A stretch of DNA of 64,000 bases. It comes from Micromonospora radicis. GTDB taxonomy: Bacteria > Actinomycetota > Actinomycetes > Mycobacteriales > Micromonosporaceae. The translations under genes were made by a program, and so were the position numbers. Position 1 is the stretch's first letter. Each line of letters opens with the position of its first letter. Below the pieces are notes generated by a model. It searched no databases and was not told the DNA's origin. It worked only from the letters and a program-made list of their open reading frames with translations. The stretch spans positions 62,001 through 126,000 of the forward strand of contig NZ_QXEC01000013.1 of assembly GCF_003583405.1 (NCBI RefSeq), in the 5' to 3' direction. Positions 1 to 11,209 of the stretch are shown here, one piece after another.

Positions 1-2
1 GC

Positions 3-1136
3 GCGGACCGCTTCATCGAGGCCGCCGACTGGATCGTGTGGCAACTCTGCGGTGTCGAGACCCGCAACGTCTGCACCGCCGGCTACAAGGGCATCCGGCA
101 GGACGGGCAGTACCCGTCGAAGGAGTACCTGACCGCCCTCAATCCCGACTTCGGCGACTTCGTGGCCAAGCTGGACGGTCCGCTGCTGCCGCTGGGCGAC
201 AAGGCCGGTGAACTGACCGCGCAGGCCGCGACCTGGACCGGCCTGCCGGCCGGGATCGCGGTGGCCGTCGGCAACGTCGACGCCCACGTCACCGCCGCCT
301 CCGCCCAGGCGCTGCACCCGGGGCGGCTGGTGGCCATCATGGGCACCTCCACCTGCCACGTGGTCAACGGCGCCCATCCGGCCGAGGTGGCCGGGATGTG
401 CGGTGTCGTCGACGGTGGCATCAGTGCCGGAGCCTGGGGCTACGAGGCCGGGCAGAGCGGCGTCGGGGACATCTTCGGCTGGTTCGTCAAGCACGCCGCC
501 CCGGCCGGTGCCGACTCGCACGAGCGGCTCACCGAACTGGCCGCGGCCCAGCCGGTCGGCGCGCACGGGCTGGTCGCCCTGGACTGGTGGAACGGCAACC
601 GCTCCCTGCTGGTCAACCACGATCTCAGCGGAATGATCGTCGGGCTCACCCTGGCCACCCGCCCGGAGGACGTCTACCGGGCACTGCTGGAGGCCACCGC
701 GTACGGCACCCGGATGATCATCGAGGCGTTCGTCGAGGCGGGGGTGACCGTCGACGACCTGGTGATCGCCGGTGGCCTCACCTCGAACGAGCTGCTGATG
801 CAGATCTACGCCGACGTCACCAACCGGCCCCTGGGCATCATCGGCTCGGCGCAGGGCCCCGCGCTCGGCTCGGCCATCCACGCGGCGGTGGCCGCCGGTG
901 CGTACCCCTCGATCCACGAGGCGGCGCAGGCGATGGGCCGCGTCGACGAGGCGGTCTACCGGCCGGACCCGGAGCGGGTACGCGCCTACGACGCCCTCTA
1001 CGCCGAGTACCGAAGGCTGCACGACCACTTCGGTCGCGGCGCCAACGACGTGATGCTGCGCCTGCGGGCGATCCGGAACGCGGCCGTCGAGGCGACCGCG
1101 TCGCAGCAGGAGACCGCGTTGGAGGTGGTCGCATGA
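3..1136 (+). CDS. araB: Ribulokinase AraB, C-terminal part (5'-truncated by window edge)
   Basis: This is an FGGY-family kinase that phosphorylates L-ribulose to L-ribulose 5-phosphate, the second cytoplasmic step of the arabinose isomerase pathway. The reading frame is open from base 3 with no start codon, so the N-terminal ATP-binding half is partly outside the window. Visible features are the glycine-rich ATP-site segment IAGGLTSNELLMQ (about bases 766-804) and MGTSTCH near base 340. The stop overlaps the start of araD by 4 bp (ATGA), which indicates translational coupling. Assignment rests on the FGGY fold signatures plus the araD, araA and sugar-transport neighbours. A xylulokinase is the main alternative and is unlikely here. 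Confidence 0.9.
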   Translation, partial: ADRFIEAADWIVWQLCGVETRNVCTAGYKGIRQDGQYPSKEYLTALNPDFGDFVAKLDGPLLPLGDKAGELTAQAATWTGLPAGIAVAVGNVDAHVTAASAQALHPGRLVAIMGTSTCHVVNGAHPAEVAGMCGVVDGGISAGAWGYEAGQSGVGDIFGWFVKHAAPAGADSHERLTELAAAQPVGAHGLVALDWWNGNRSLLVNHDLSGMIVGLTLATRPEDVYRALLEATAYGTRMIIEAFVEAGVTVDDLVIAGGLTSNELLMQIYADVTNRPLGIIGSAQGPALGSAIHAAVAAGAYPSIHEAAQAMGRVDEAVYRPDPERVRAYDALYAEYRRLHDHFGRGANDVMLRLRAIRNAAVEATASQQETALEVVA

Positions 1137-1807
1137 CCGAGCGAGAGTTGCGCGAGACCGTCGCCCGCCTGCACGGCGAGCTGACCCGCTACGGCCTGGT
1201 CGCCTGGACCGCCGGGAACGTCTCCGCGCGGGTACCCGGCCGCGATCTCATGATCATCAAGCCCAGCGGGGTCGACTACGACGACCTGTCGGCGGACAAC
1301 ATGGTGCTCTGCGACCTCGACGGGTTACCCGTCGAGGGGGAACTGTCCCCGTCGAGCGACACCGCCGCACACGCCTACGTCTACCGGGCGATGCCCGAGG
1401 TCGGCGGCGTGGTGCACACCCACAGCACGTACGCGACCGCCTGGGCGGCCCGCGGCGAGTCGATCCCCTGCTGGCTGACCGCGCAGGCCGACGAGTTCGG
1501 CGGGGAGATCCCCGTCGGACCGTTCGCCCTGATCGGCGGCGACGACATCGGCAAGGGGATCGTCAGCACCCTCACCGGACACCGCTCACCCGCGGTGCTC
1601 ATGCGCAACCACGGCGTCTTCACCATCGGACGTACCGCCCGCGCCGCCGTCAAGGCCGCGGTGATGTGTGAGGACGTCGCCCGTACCGCGCACCTGGCGC
1701 GCGCGCTCGGGCAACCGGTGCCGATGGCAGCGGCTGACATCGACGCCCTCTACGACCGCTACCAGAACGTCTACGGCCAACGTCCCTCGCCTCCGGCGAG
1801 CACCTAG
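1133..1807 (+). CDS. araD: L-ribulose-5-phosphate 4-epimerase AraD
   Basis: This 224-residue class II aldolase/adducin-fold enzyme converts L-ribulose 5-phosphate to D-xylulose 5-phosphate, linking arabinose to the pentose phosphate pathway. The metal-ligand motif HTHSTYATAW (around residue 95) and NHGVFTIG (around residue 160) are intact, and the length matches the roughly 230-residue E. coli enzyme. The start is the ATG inside ATGA overlapping the araB stop; longer upstream readings in this frame only shadow araB. A hairpin follows the stop before the transporter genes. The fold also includes fuculose-phosphate aldolases, but context strongly favours AraD. Confidence 0.93.
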   Translation: MTERELRETVARLHGELTRYGLVAWTAGNVSARVPGRDLMIIKPSGVDYDDLSADNMVLCDLDGLPVEGELSPSSDTAAHAYVYRAMPEVGGVVHTHSTYATAWAARGESIPCWLTAQADEFGGEIPVGPFALIGGDDIGKGIVSTLTGHRSPAVLMRNHGVFTIGRTARAAVKAAVMCEDVARTAHLARALGQPVPMAAADIDALYDRYQNVYGQRPSPPAST

Positions 1808-1810
1808 CCG

Positions 1811-1837
1811 GGTCGCGGACCCCGGCGGTCCGCGACC
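1811..1837 (+). terminator. Intercistronic hairpin after araD
   Basis: A perfect 11-bp stem GGTCGCGGACC/GGTCCGCGACC with a 5-nt loop lies 4 nt past the araD stop and about 100 nt before the binding-protein gene. It has no T-run. It may end part of the transcription or protect the upstream mRNA end within one operon. Confidence 0.5.
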
Positions 1838-1937
1838 GAGTTCGCACCATCACGCACAGGATCCACACCACCGGTAACACCACGCCGCCCCACTTCGGTG
1901 GGCGGCGCGGAGACCCGCACCCACCCGAGGAGATCCG

Positions 1938-2939
1938 ATGAGAAACATGCGAATGTCCCTCGCGCCTCGGCGCGCTGTCGCGGCGCTCGCCGCCGTGCTG
2001 CTGGCCGGCAGCGTGGCCGCCTGCGGCAACAGCGACACCGGCGCCAGCGGAGGCGGCGACGACAAGATCGTCCTGGGCTTCTCCCAGGTCGGCGCGGAGA
2101 GCGGCTGGCGGACGGCCAACACCAACTCCATCAAGGAGGCGGCTGCCGAGGCGGGCATCGAGCTGAAGTTCGACGACGCCCAGCAGAAGCAGGAGAACCA
2201 GATCAAGGCCATCCGCAACTACATCCAGCAGAAGGTCGACGTGATCGGCTTCTCGCCGGTCGTGGAGTCGGGCTGGGACACGGTGCTCAAGGAGGCCAAG
2301 GACGCCGGGATCCCGGTCATCCTGACCGACCGCGCCGTGGACTCGGCCGACAAGTCGCTGTACAAGACCTTCCTCGGCTCGGACTTCGTCAAGGAGGGCC
2401 GGCTCTCCGGTGAGTGGCTGGTCGAGAACTCCAAGGACGCGACCGGCGACGTGAACATCGTCGAGCTGCAGGGCACCACCGGTTCGGCTCCGGCCAACGA
2501 CCGCAAGAAGGGGTTCGCCGAGGCGATCGCCGCGGACCCCAAGCTGAAGGTCATCGCCTCCCAGTCGGGTGACTTCACCCGGGCCGGCGGCAAGCAGGTC
2601 ATGGAGCAGTTCCTCAAGGCCCACCCGAAGATCGACGTGCTCTTCGCGCACAACGACGACATGGGTCTGGGTGCCCTCGAGGCGATCACCGCGGCCGGCA
2701 AGGAGCCGGGCAAGGACATCACCATCATCACCATCGACGCGGTCAAGGACGGCATGCAGGCCCTGGCCGACGGCAAGTTCAACTTCATCGCGGAGTGCAG
2801 CCCGCTGCTCGGCCCACAGCTGATGGAGCTGGCCAAGAAGGTGCACGCCGGTGAAGAGGTGCCGCCGCGGATCGAGACCGAGGAGACCACCTTCACCCAG
2901 GAGCAGGCCAAGGCGGCCCTGCCCGACCGCAAGTACTGA
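1938..2939 (+). CDS. ytfQ: Sugar ABC transporter substrate-binding lipoprotein, YtfQ type
   Basis: This 333-residue periplasmic-binding-protein fold (peripla_BP_4) lipoprotein is anchored outside the membrane. A lipobox VAAC ends the signal peptide at about residue 31. The mature N-terminus carries GFSQVGAESGWR, and QQKQENQIKAIRNY, APVV-like SPVVESGWD and LTDRAVD follow. This matches the E. coli galactofuranose-binding protein YtfQ much more closely than arabinose-binding AraF. Being inside an araBDA operon suggests L-arabinose, perhaps its furanose form, as ligand; that is inference. The start ATG at 1938 has GAGGAG upstream. Confidence 0.88.
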   Translation: MRNMRMSLAPRRAVAALAAVLLAGSVAACGNSDTGASGGGDDKIVLGFSQVGAESGWRTANTNSIKEAAAEAGIELKFDDAQQKQENQIKAIRNYIQQKVDVIGFSPVVESGWDTVLKEAKDAGIPVILTDRAVDSADKSLYKTFLGSDFVKEGRLSGEWLVENSKDATGDVNIVELQGTTGSAPANDRKKGFAEAIAADPKLKVIASQSGDFTRAGGKQVMEQFLKAHPKIDVLFAHNDDMGLGALEAITAAGKEPGKDITIITIDAVKDGMQALADGKFNFIAECSPLLGPQLMELAKKVHAGEEVPPRIETEETTFTQEQAKAALPDRKY

Positions 2940-2948
2940 TCGACGCCC

Positions 2949-2977
2949 GGGGCCGCCACGCTGACGGTGGCGGCCCC
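2949..2977 (+). terminator. Hairpin downstream of the binding-protein gene
   Basis: An 11-bp perfect stem GGGGCCGCCAC/GTGGCGGCCCC with a 7-nt loop starts 9 nt past the stop. Hairpins here are common in sugar ABC operons and allow higher yield of binding protein than of membrane subunits through partial termination or 3'-end protection. That role is inferred. Confidence 0.6.
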
Positions 2978-3129
2978 GCCGCGTCGGCCACCCGCCCGAC
3001 GGACCGGGCACCCGGCCCGGCCATTCCGGTGCCACGTCCGCCCGATCGACCTCGCCGGTCGGTCGGGCGGACGCCACGGGCCCGCCGTAGCCCTCCGTAT
3101 CGACATAACCCAGAAGAAGGTCTGATGGG

Positions 3130-4667
<1,538 letters not shown>

Positions 4668-4671
<4 letters not shown>

Positions 4672-5732
4672 ACGAACGTTTCAAGACGGCCCTGAGTCAC
4701 CGGCTGTTCTGGCCGGTGGCCGTCCTCGTGGTCATGCTGGCGGCGAACACGATCTACCGCCCCGGCTTCCTGGCCGTCGAGGTCAACAACGGTCACCTCT
4801 ACGGCACCCCGATCGACATCCTCCGGCTGAGCGCCCCGCTGATCCTGGTCGCGCTGGGCATGACCCTGGTCATCTCCACCGGCGGCATCGACCTGTCCGT
4901 CGGCTCGATCTGCGCCATCAGCGGGGCCATCGCCTGCCTGCACATCAGCCAGGCGGCGGACCAGAACAACCCGGTCACCGTCTTCACCGCGCTCGCCATG
5001 GCGCTCGGTGCCGCGCTCGCGCTCGGTGCCTGGAACGGTGTGCTGGTCTCCGTGATCGGCATCCAACCGATCATCGCCACCCTGATCCTGATGGTGGCCG
5101 GCCGCGGACTGGCCCAACTGGTCACCGAGGGCCAGATCATCACCATCAACTCCGGGCCGTACCGGGCCATCGGCCTGGGGCACTTCCTGACCCTGCCGCT
5201 GGCGATCTTCATCGCCCTGGGCGCCGCCCTGCTCGTCGCGGCGTTGACCCGCCGTACCGCGCTCGGAATGATCATCGAGTCGGTGGGCGGCAACCGCGAG
5301 GCCAGCCGGCTGGCCGGTATCCGCTCAGGACGGATGGTCTTCCTCGTCTACGTGGTCAGCGCCGTGTGCGCGGCGATCGCCGGCTTCATGATGACCGCGA
5401 ACGTCTCCAGCGCCGACGGCAACAACGCCGGCCTGTGGGTGGAACTCGACGCGATCCTCGCCGTCGTCATCGGCGGCACCTCGCTGGCCGGTGGCCGGTT
5501 CTACCTCAGCGGCACCATCCTCGGCGCGCTGATCATCCAGACCCTCACCACCACGGTGTACGCCATGAACATCTCCCCGCAGACGGCACTGCTGTTCAAG
5601 GCGGTCGTCGTCATCGCCGTCTGCCTGATCCAGGCACCGGCCTTCCGGGCCCGGCTCGCCCGACGCAGGCGCGGTAACCCACCCCCGTCGGCACCGACCC
5701 CGCAGCGGCAGAAGGAAGAGGTGACGGCGTGA
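4668..5732 (+). CDS. ytfT: Sugar ABC transporter permease, YtfT type
   Basis: This 354-residue integral membrane permease (BPD_transp_2 family) has about ten hydrophobic segments and the hallmark ISTGGIDLSVGSI near residue 70. It forms half of the import channel. The GTG start at 4668 overlaps the ATPase stop (GTGA) and follows GGGGAGGAGG, so the much longer open frame upstream is a shadow of the ATPase gene. A C-terminal basic Pro-rich tail (about 30 residues) precedes the next gene, which again overlaps by 4 bp. Confidence 0.9.
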
Positions 5733-6718
5733 GCACGACCTCGCTGACCGCCGGCCCGCGCTGGGCGCGACTGCCCCGACGGCACGTACCGGTGCTGGTC
5801 ACCCTCGCCCTGCTGCTGGTCATGTACGGCGTCGGTGTCTCCCAGTACCGGGCTTTCTCCAACGTGCAGGTCATCTTCAACGTCTTCATCGACAACGGTT
5901 TCCTTCTCGTGGTCGCGGTCGGGATGACCTTCGTGATCCTCACCGGCGGAATCGACCTGTCCGTCGGTTCGGTGGTCGCGATGACGGCGATGGTCTCGGC
6001 ATGGCTGCTCCAGTCCGGCCTGCCGGCGCCGCTGGTGCTGGTCATCGCGCTGCTCATCGGGCCGACCCTCGGCTTCCTGATGGGCTGCGCGATCCACTTC
6101 TTCGAGATCCAACCGTTCATCGTGACCCTCGCCGGGATGTTCTTCGCCCGCGGCATGTGCACCTTCATCAGCGGCGCGTCGATCCCGATCACCGACGGTT
6201 TCTGGACCACGATGTCGCAGTACCGGATCGGGGATCCACGCGGGAACTTCGTCTCGGTCAGCGTGTTGATCGCCTTCGCGGTGGTCCTGGTCGCCGCGTA
6301 CGTGCTGGCCTACACCCGCCTGGGGCGCAACGTGTACGCGATCGGCGGCAACCCGCAGTCGGCGTTGCTGATGGGCCTGCCGCTGGGGCGGACCCGCATC
6401 GCCGTCTACACCATCAGCGGGCTCTGCTCGGCGATCGGCGGCATCCTGCTGTCCTTCTACACCCTCTCCGGGGCGCCGCTGATCGCGATCGGCATGGAAC
6501 TCGACGTCATCGCGGCCGTGGTGATCGGTGGGACGGTCCTCACCGGCGGGGCCGGGTACATCTTCGGCACCGTGCTCGGTGTGCTGGTGCTCGGCGTGAT
6601 CCAGACCCTGATCACCTTCGACGGCAGCCTCAACTCCTGGTGGACCAAGATCGTGATCGGCGGCCTGCTCTTCGCCTTCATCCTGTTCCAGCGCCTCATC
6701 GGCATCCGCTACAAGTGA
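5729..6718 (+). CDS. yjfF: Sugar ABC transporter permease, YjfF type
   Basis: This 329-residue second CUT2 permease is about as long as its partner and carries the ILTGGIDLSVGS motif near residue 75, with FxGxNxQSALLxG-type GGNPQSALLMG near residue 210. A four-gene set of one binding protein, one double ATPase and two different permeases matches YtfQ-YtfR-YtfT-YjfF and differs from AraFGH, which has a single permease gene. GTG start within the GTGA overlap at 5729. araA follows 27 nt after the stop. Confidence 0.9.
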   Translation: MSTTSLTAGPRWARLPRRHVPVLVTLALLLVMYGVGVSQYRAFSNVQVIFNVFIDNGFLLVVAVGMTFVILTGGIDLSVGSVVAMTAMVSAWLLQSGLPAPLVLVIALLIGPTLGFLMGCAIHFFEIQPFIVTLAGMFFARGMCTFISGASIPITDGFWTTMSQYRIGDPRGNFVSVSVLIAFAVVLVAAYVLAYTRLGRNVYAIGGNPQSALLMGLPLGRTRIAVYTISGLCSAIGGILLSFYTLSGAPLIAIGMELDVIAAVVIGGTVLTGGAGYIFGTVLGVLVLGVIQTLITFDGSLNSWWTKIVIGGLLFAFILFQRLIGIRYK

Positions 6719-6745
6719 CCGCCCCTCTCGCGGAAGGCAACTCCC

Positions 6746-8248
6746 ATGGCAGCACAAGCTGAACCCGAGGTCTGGTTCCTCACCGGAAGCCAGTCCATGT
6801 ACGGCGAGGACACCCTCCGGCAGGTGGCCGAGCAGTCCCGGCAGATCGCCGCCCTGCTCGACGACTCGCCGCACGTCCCCGCCCGGGTGGTCTGGAAGCC
6901 CGTCCTGACCACCAGCGCCGACATCCTGAAGGTCTGCCAGGACGCCGCCGTACAGGGTGTGGTCGGGGTCATCGCCTGGATGCACACGTTCTCGCCGGCC
7001 AAGATGTGGATCACCGGCCTGGACGCGCTGCGTACGCCGCTGCTGCACCTGCACACCCAGGCGAACGTCCAGTTGCCGTGGGGCGAGATCGACATGGACT
7101 TCATGAACCTGAACCAGGCCGCCCACGGCGACCGGGAGTTCGGGTTCATCCAGACCCGCCTCGGTGTGGCCCGCAAGACGGTCGCCGGGCACGTCACCGA
7201 CCCCCGGGTCGCCGCCCGGGTCGGTGCCTGGACCCGCGCGGCGATCGGCTGGTCGGCGATGCGGTCGCTGCGCCTGGCCCGCTTCGGCGACAACATGCGC
7301 GACGTCGCGGTGACCGAGGGCGACAAGGTGGAGGCGGAGCTGCGCTTCGGCGTCTCGGTCAACACCTACGGCGTCAACGACCTGGTCCTGGCCGTCGACC
7401 AGGTCGCCGAGGCGCAGATCGACGACCTGGTCAAGGAGTACGACGACACCTTCCGGGTGGCCGCCGAACTGCGACCCGGTGGTGACCGGCACGACTCGCT
7501 GCGCTACGCCGCCCGGATCGAACTGGGCCTGCGGACCTTCCTGGAGGCCGGCGGGTTCCGTGCCTTCACCACCAACTTCGAGGATCTGGGCGGACTGCGC
7601 CAGCTGCCCGGTATCGCGGTGCAGCGGCTGATGGCCGACGGCTACGGCTTCGGTGGCGAGGGGGACTGGAAGACCTCCGTGCTGGTGCACACCGTCAAGG
7701 CGATGTCGGCCGGCGCCCAGGGCGGTACCTCCTTCATGGAGGACTACACCTACGACCTCACGCCGGGCGAGGAGCTGATCCTCGGAGCGCACATGCTCGA
7801 GGTGTGCCCGACGATCGCCGCCGACGTGCCGAACGTGGAGATCCACCCGCTGGGCATCGGCGGCCGGGAGGACCCGGTCCGGCTGGTCTTCGACGCCGAG
7901 CCCGGCCCGGCGGTGGTGCTCGGCCTGGCCGACATGGGTGAGCGGTTCAGGCTGGTCGCCAACGAGGTCGACGTGGTGCCGCCGCCGCAGCCGCTGCCCC
8001 GGCTCCCGGTGGCCCGCGCCGTCTGGCGGCCCCGCCCGCACCTGGCCGGCTCGGCCGAGGCGTGGATCACCGCGGGCGCACCGCACCACACCGTGCTGTC
8101 CCAGGCTGTCGGGGTGGAGGAGCTGCACGACCTCGCCGAGATGGCACGTACCGAACTCGTCGTCATCGACGCGGACACCACCCCCCGTCGCTTCGCCGAC
8201 GAGCTGCGCTGGAACCAGGCCTACTACCGGCTCGCCCGGGGTTTCTGA
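6746..8248 (+). CDS. araA: L-arabinose isomerase AraA
   Basis: This cytoplasmic enzyme interconverts L-arabinose and L-ribulose using Mn2+. At 500 residues it has the same length as E. coli AraA. N-terminal [11 protein letters not shown] is diagnostic. The active-site regions GEGDWKTS (Glu, about residue 308), [10 protein letters not shown] (Glu, about 333), GAHMLEVCP (His, about 350) and HHTVLS (His, about 450) are all intact. It is the last gene of the operon and is followed by a strong hairpin at 8348-8385. The start is ATG after CGGAAGG. Confidence 0.96.
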   Translation: MAAQAEPEVWFLTGSQSMYGEDTLRQVAEQSRQIAALLDDSPHVPARVVWKPVLTTSADILKVCQDAAVQGVVGVIAWMHTFSPAKMWITGLDALRTPLLHLHTQANVQLPWGEIDMDFMNLNQAAHGDREFGFIQTRLGVARKTVAGHVTDPRVAARVGAWTRAAIGWSAMRSLRLARFGDNMRDVAVTEGDKVEAELRFGVSVNTYGVNDLVLAVDQVAEAQIDDLVKEYDDTFRVAAELRPGGDRHDSLRYAARIELGLRTFLEAGGFRAFTTNFEDLGGLRQLPGIAVQRLMADGYGFGGEGDWKTSVLVHTVKAMSAGAQGGTSFMEDYTYDLTPGEELILGAHMLEVCPTIAADVPNVEIHPLGIGGREDPVRLVFDAEPGPAVVLGLADMGERFRLVANEVDVVPPPQPLPRLPVARAVWRPRPHLAGSAEAWITAGAPHHTVLSQAVGVEELHDLAEMARTELVVIDADTTPRRFADELRWNQAYYRLARGF

Positions 8249-8347
8249 GCCGGCCCGCCCTGCCGGGTCGACCCTCGTCCGAGGGTGACCGGGCACGTCT
8301 GCCCACGGCCGCCACCAGGTCGGTGTCGTGGCCGGCACGACCGCGCC

Positions 8348-8385
8348 GGATGCCCGGCCGTCGCCTCGACGACGGCCGGGCATCC
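8348..8385 (+). terminator. Terminator of the ara operon
   Basis: A perfect 16-bp inverted repeat (arms 8348-8363 and 8370-8385, 6-nt loop) lies 100 nt past the araA stop and before the first LacI-type operator. It separates the ara operon from the next transcription unit. Confidence 0.7.
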
Positions 8386-8449
8386 GTGTCCCTGACACGC
8401 TCCCCGCGCCCGACCTCGAAGCGGCTGTGTTACGTCTTGACTAACGGCG

Positions 8450-8463
8450 TGTTATCGCTCACA
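8450..8463. promoter_or_regulatory. LacI-type operator 1 upstream of ricin-GH43
   Basis: TGTTATCGCTCACA differs from the perfect palindrome TGTTATCGATAACA (at 14052) at two positions. It lies 210 bp upstream of the likely start codon of the ricin-GH43 gene and 112 bp before a second copy. Such CG-centred palindromes are typical LacI-family sites. The likely protein is the regulator at 11210-12220. Confidence 0.6.
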
Positions 8464-8561
8464 GTCGACAGTGAAGGCGGACGATATCTGTGGCTTGCCG
8501 GGCTGCTCGCGTCACTTCACCACCAGTGGATCACATTCATCCCCCCGGGCAAGCGGATGAA

Positions 8562-8575
8562 TGTTAGCGATCACA
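8562..8575. promoter_or_regulatory. LacI-type operator 2 upstream of ricin-GH43
   Basis: TGTTAGCGATCACA is another copy of the same palindrome, about 85 bp before the chosen start codon. An alternative start codon at 8561 would put this site inside the coding region, which supports the later start at 8660. Two sites 112 bp apart could allow looping by a tetrameric or paired repressor. Confidence 0.65.
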
Positions 8576-8659
8576 CGGTCGTTTGAAGATCACCACGACG
8601 CTCGCCGCAGTGGAGAAACCGTCCCCGGTCGTACGGCTCTTCGTTCCGGAAGGAGGATC

Positions 8660-10750
8660 ATGGTTGCCATTGGCGAGGTCTCGTGGCCCGCGTCGAATCG
8701 GCGCGGCTGGTGGTCACGGGTGGTGGCCGCCGCGGCGGCGGTGGTGGTGGGTGGCACGTTGGTGGCGGTGGCACCGACACCGGCTGCGGCGGCGACGGTG
8801 GACACCAACGCCTGGTACGTGCTGCTCAACCGCAACAGCGGCAAGGCGTTGGACGTGTACAACCTGGCCACGAACGACGGCGCGCGGATCACCCAGTGGG
8901 CGCGCAACAACGGTAACCAGCAGCAGTGGCAGTTCGTCGACTCCGGCGGCGGCTACTACCGGCTGAAGTCCCGGCACTCGGGCAAGGTGCTCGACGTCTA
9001 CAACTTCTCCACCGCCAACGGCGCGTCCATCGTGCAGTGGAGCGACGGCAACGGCACCAACCAGCAGTTCCGGCTGGCGGACTCGGACGGCGGATACGTC
9101 CGGCTGATCAACCGCAACAGCAACAAGGTGGTGGAGGTGCAGAACGCCTCCACCGCCGACGGCGGCAACATCGTCCAGTACGACGACTGGAACGGCGCCA
9201 ACCAGCAGTGGCAGCTCGTCCGCGTCGACGGTGGTGGCACCAACCCGCCGCCGAGCGGGACCTTCACCAACCCGGTGGTCTGGCAGGACTTCGCGGACGT
9301 CGAGGTGATCAGGGTCGGCGAGGTCTACTACATGACCGCCTCCACCATGCACTACTCGCCCGGAGCCCCGATCCTGCGCTCCTACGACCTGGTGAACTGG
9401 GAGTTCGCCGGGCACTCGGTACCCCGGCTGGACTTCGGCACCAAGTACGACCTGCCCGCCGGACAACAGGCGTACGTGGACGGCATCTGGGCCTCCACGC
9501 TGGCCTACCGGCAGAGCAACCGGACGTACTACTGGGCCGGCTGCATCGACTTCTCCCAGACCCACATCTACACCGCCTCGGCCGTCGACGGCACCTGGAG
9601 CCGGCACGCCACCATCCCCAACTGCTACTACGACGCGGGGATGCTGATCGACGACAACGACACCATGTACGTGGCGTACGGCAACGGCACGATCAGCGTC
9701 GCGCAGCTCTCCGCCGACGGGCGCAGCCAGGTCCGGTCCCAGCAGGTCTACCAGACCCCGTCGAGCATCGGCACCCTCGAAGGAGCCCGCTTCTACAAGC
9801 GCAACGGCGCCTACTACATCTGGCTGACCCGACCCGCCAACGGCCAGTACGTGTTGAAGTCCACCAACGGCCCGTTCGGTCCGTACGAGCAGCGCCAGGT
9901 GCTGCTCAACATGCAGGGCCCGATCTCCGGCGGCGGGGTGCCCCACCAGGGCGGCCTGGTCCAGCTGCCCAACGGCTCCTGGTACTACATGGCCTTCACC
10001 GACGCGTACCCGGGCGGCCGGATGCCGACCCTGGCGCCGATCACCTGGACCGCCGACGGGTGGCCGCAGGTGCAGACGGTCAACGGCGCCTGGGGAGTGA
10101 ACTACCCCAACCCGCTGCCGCTGCGCCCGGTCAAGCCGCTCACCGGCGTGGACACCTTCGCCGGTACCACCCTCGGCCCGCAGTGGGAGTGGAACCACAA
10201 CCCGGACAACAGCCGCTGGTCGGTGAACAACGGCCTGCGCCTGCAGACCGCCACCGTGACCAACGACCTCTACCGGGCCCGCAACACGATCACCCACCGC
10301 ATCCAGGGGCCGACCTCCACAGCGACCGTGGAGCTGGACTACTCGACCATGCGCGACGGTGACCGCACCGGCCTGGCCATGCTGCGCGACGTCTCCGCCT
10401 GGATCGGGGTCAGACGCGACAACGGGGCGACCCGGGTCGTGATGACCAACGGGCTGAACATGAACAGCAACTGGGACACCAGCAGCACGGGCAGCGAGAT
10501 CGCCAGTGCTGCGGTCTCCGGCGGCCGGATCTGGCTGCGCGCCAACGCCGACATCCGACCTGGATCGGGCCGGCAGGCACGCTTCTCGTACAGCACCGAC
10601 GGGGTCAACTTCGTCTCGCTGGGCAACGCCCTGACGCTGAACAACAACTGGACGTTCTTCATGGGATACCGGTTCGCCATCTTCAACCACGCCACCCAGG
10701 CACTGGGCGGCGCGGTGACCGTGCGACGTTTCGAGCTGGCCACGCCGTGA
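8660..10750 (+). CDS. Secreted ricin-lectin/GH43 arabinanase or xylosidase
   Basis: This 696-residue exported enzyme has a signal peptide to about residue 45 (ending PTPAAAA). Next comes a ricin-type beta-trefoil (about 46-180, three QxW-type repeats such as ITQWARNNGNQQQWQF), a short GGGTNPPPSG linker, a GH43 five-bladed propeller (about 200-490) with ADVEVIRVGEVYYMTAS holding the presumed catalytic base Asp, and a C-terminal concanavalin-like domain (about 500-696) usual in GH43 xylosidases. The substrate is probably arabinan or arabinoxylan, judged from operators and neighbours. The start ATG at 8660 has AGGAGG 3 nt upstream. Confidence 0.85.
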   Translation: MVAIGEVSWPASNRRGWWSRVVAAAAAVVVGGTLVAVAPTPAAAATVDTNAWYVLLNRNSGKALDVYNLATNDGARITQWARNNGNQQQWQFVDSGGGYYRLKSRHSGKVLDVYNFSTANGASIVQWSDGNGTNQQFRLADSDGGYVRLINRNSNKVVEVQNASTADGGNIVQYDDWNGANQQWQLVRVDGGGTNPPPSGTFTNPVVWQDFADVEVIRVGEVYYMTASTMHYSPGAPILRSYDLVNWEFAGHSVPRLDFGTKYDLPAGQQAYVDGIWASTLAYRQSNRTYYWAGCIDFSQTHIYTASAVDGTWSRHATIPNCYYDAGMLIDDNDTMYVAYGNGTISVAQLSADGRSQVRSQQVYQTPSSIGTLEGARFYKRNGAYYIWLTRPANGQYVLKSTNGPFGPYEQRQVLLNMQGPISGGGVPHQGGLVQLPNGSWYYMAFTDAYPGGRMPTLAPITWTADGWPQVQTVNGAWGVNYPNPLPLRPVKPLTGVDTFAGTTLGPQWEWNHNPDNSRWSVNNGLRLQTATVTNDLYRARNTITHRIQGPTSTATVELDYSTMRDGDRTGLAMLRDVSAWIGVRRDNGATRVVMTNGLNMNSNWDTSSTGSEIASAAVSGGRIWLRANADIRPGSGRQARFSYSTDGVNFVSLGNALTLNNNWTFFMGYRFAIFNHATQALGGAVTVRRFELATP

Positions 10751-10820
10751 CCTCGGTGCACAGGCGGCCCTCGGAACGGGTGCGGCGCTCTCCTCCGGCA
10801 GCGCCGCCCACCGGGAGGAA

Positions 10821-10878
10821 GGTCACCGGACACCGGTGACCCGCGGGTGGCGCCCGATGATGGGCGGGCGCCACCCGC
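10821..10878 (+). terminator. Double hairpin terminator after ricin-GH43
   Basis: Two consecutive inverted repeats occur: GGTCACCGG/CCGGTGACC with a 3-nt loop (10821-10841), then a 13-bp stem GCGGGTGGCGCCC/GGGCGCCACCCGC with a 10-nt loop (10843-10878). They follow the GH43 stop by 70 nt. No T-run is present, as usual in high-GC actinomycetes. Confidence 0.6.
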
Positions 10879-11209
10879 GCACGTCGCGCGGGCCCGCGTC
10901 GCACCCCGGTCGGGGATGCGGCCCGGGCCCGTCGCGCGGGGCGGCGGCTCCGCCCGAGGTGTACCGATCATCCGGCGTCGATCCCGGCCCGGCCCGGCCG
11001 GGCCGGCCGCCCGTCGTCGGTGACCGGTATCCGCCACACCCGCCTGACCTGCCAGCGATCGATCTCGTCGCTGGCGTAGACTGTGCGTGATCTAGCGCCA
11101 CCCCGGCGGGCACGGGCCGGCGTGGGCGCCGCGAGAGGGATCGTGAATTCAAGCCGCTCCGGTCAACGTCGACGGGCCGCGGCGACCCACGGGCATGCGG
11201 GAGTGTGAG
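10879..11209 (+). promoter_or_regulatory. Leader and promoter region of the LacI-family regulator
   Basis: No credible gene is visible in this GC-rich stretch. A possible -10 element TAGACT lies at 11077-11082, about 130 nt before the regulator start. The TGTTATCGATAACA palindrome does not occur here, so there is no sequence sign of autoregulation through that site. Confidence 0.3.

Noticed and set aside
5501..8398. 965-codon open frame on the minus strand across permease, yjfF and araA
   Set aside because: Long antisense frames are expected from G/C third-position bias. The translation is low-complexity (His/Asp/Gly/Arg-rich), has no domain, and lies over well-identified + strand genes.
8561..8659. 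Earlier start of the ricin-GH43 protein at 8561
   Set aside because: It would place a LacI-type operator inside the coding region and add a charged leader before the signal peptide. The ATG at 8660 has AGGAGG.
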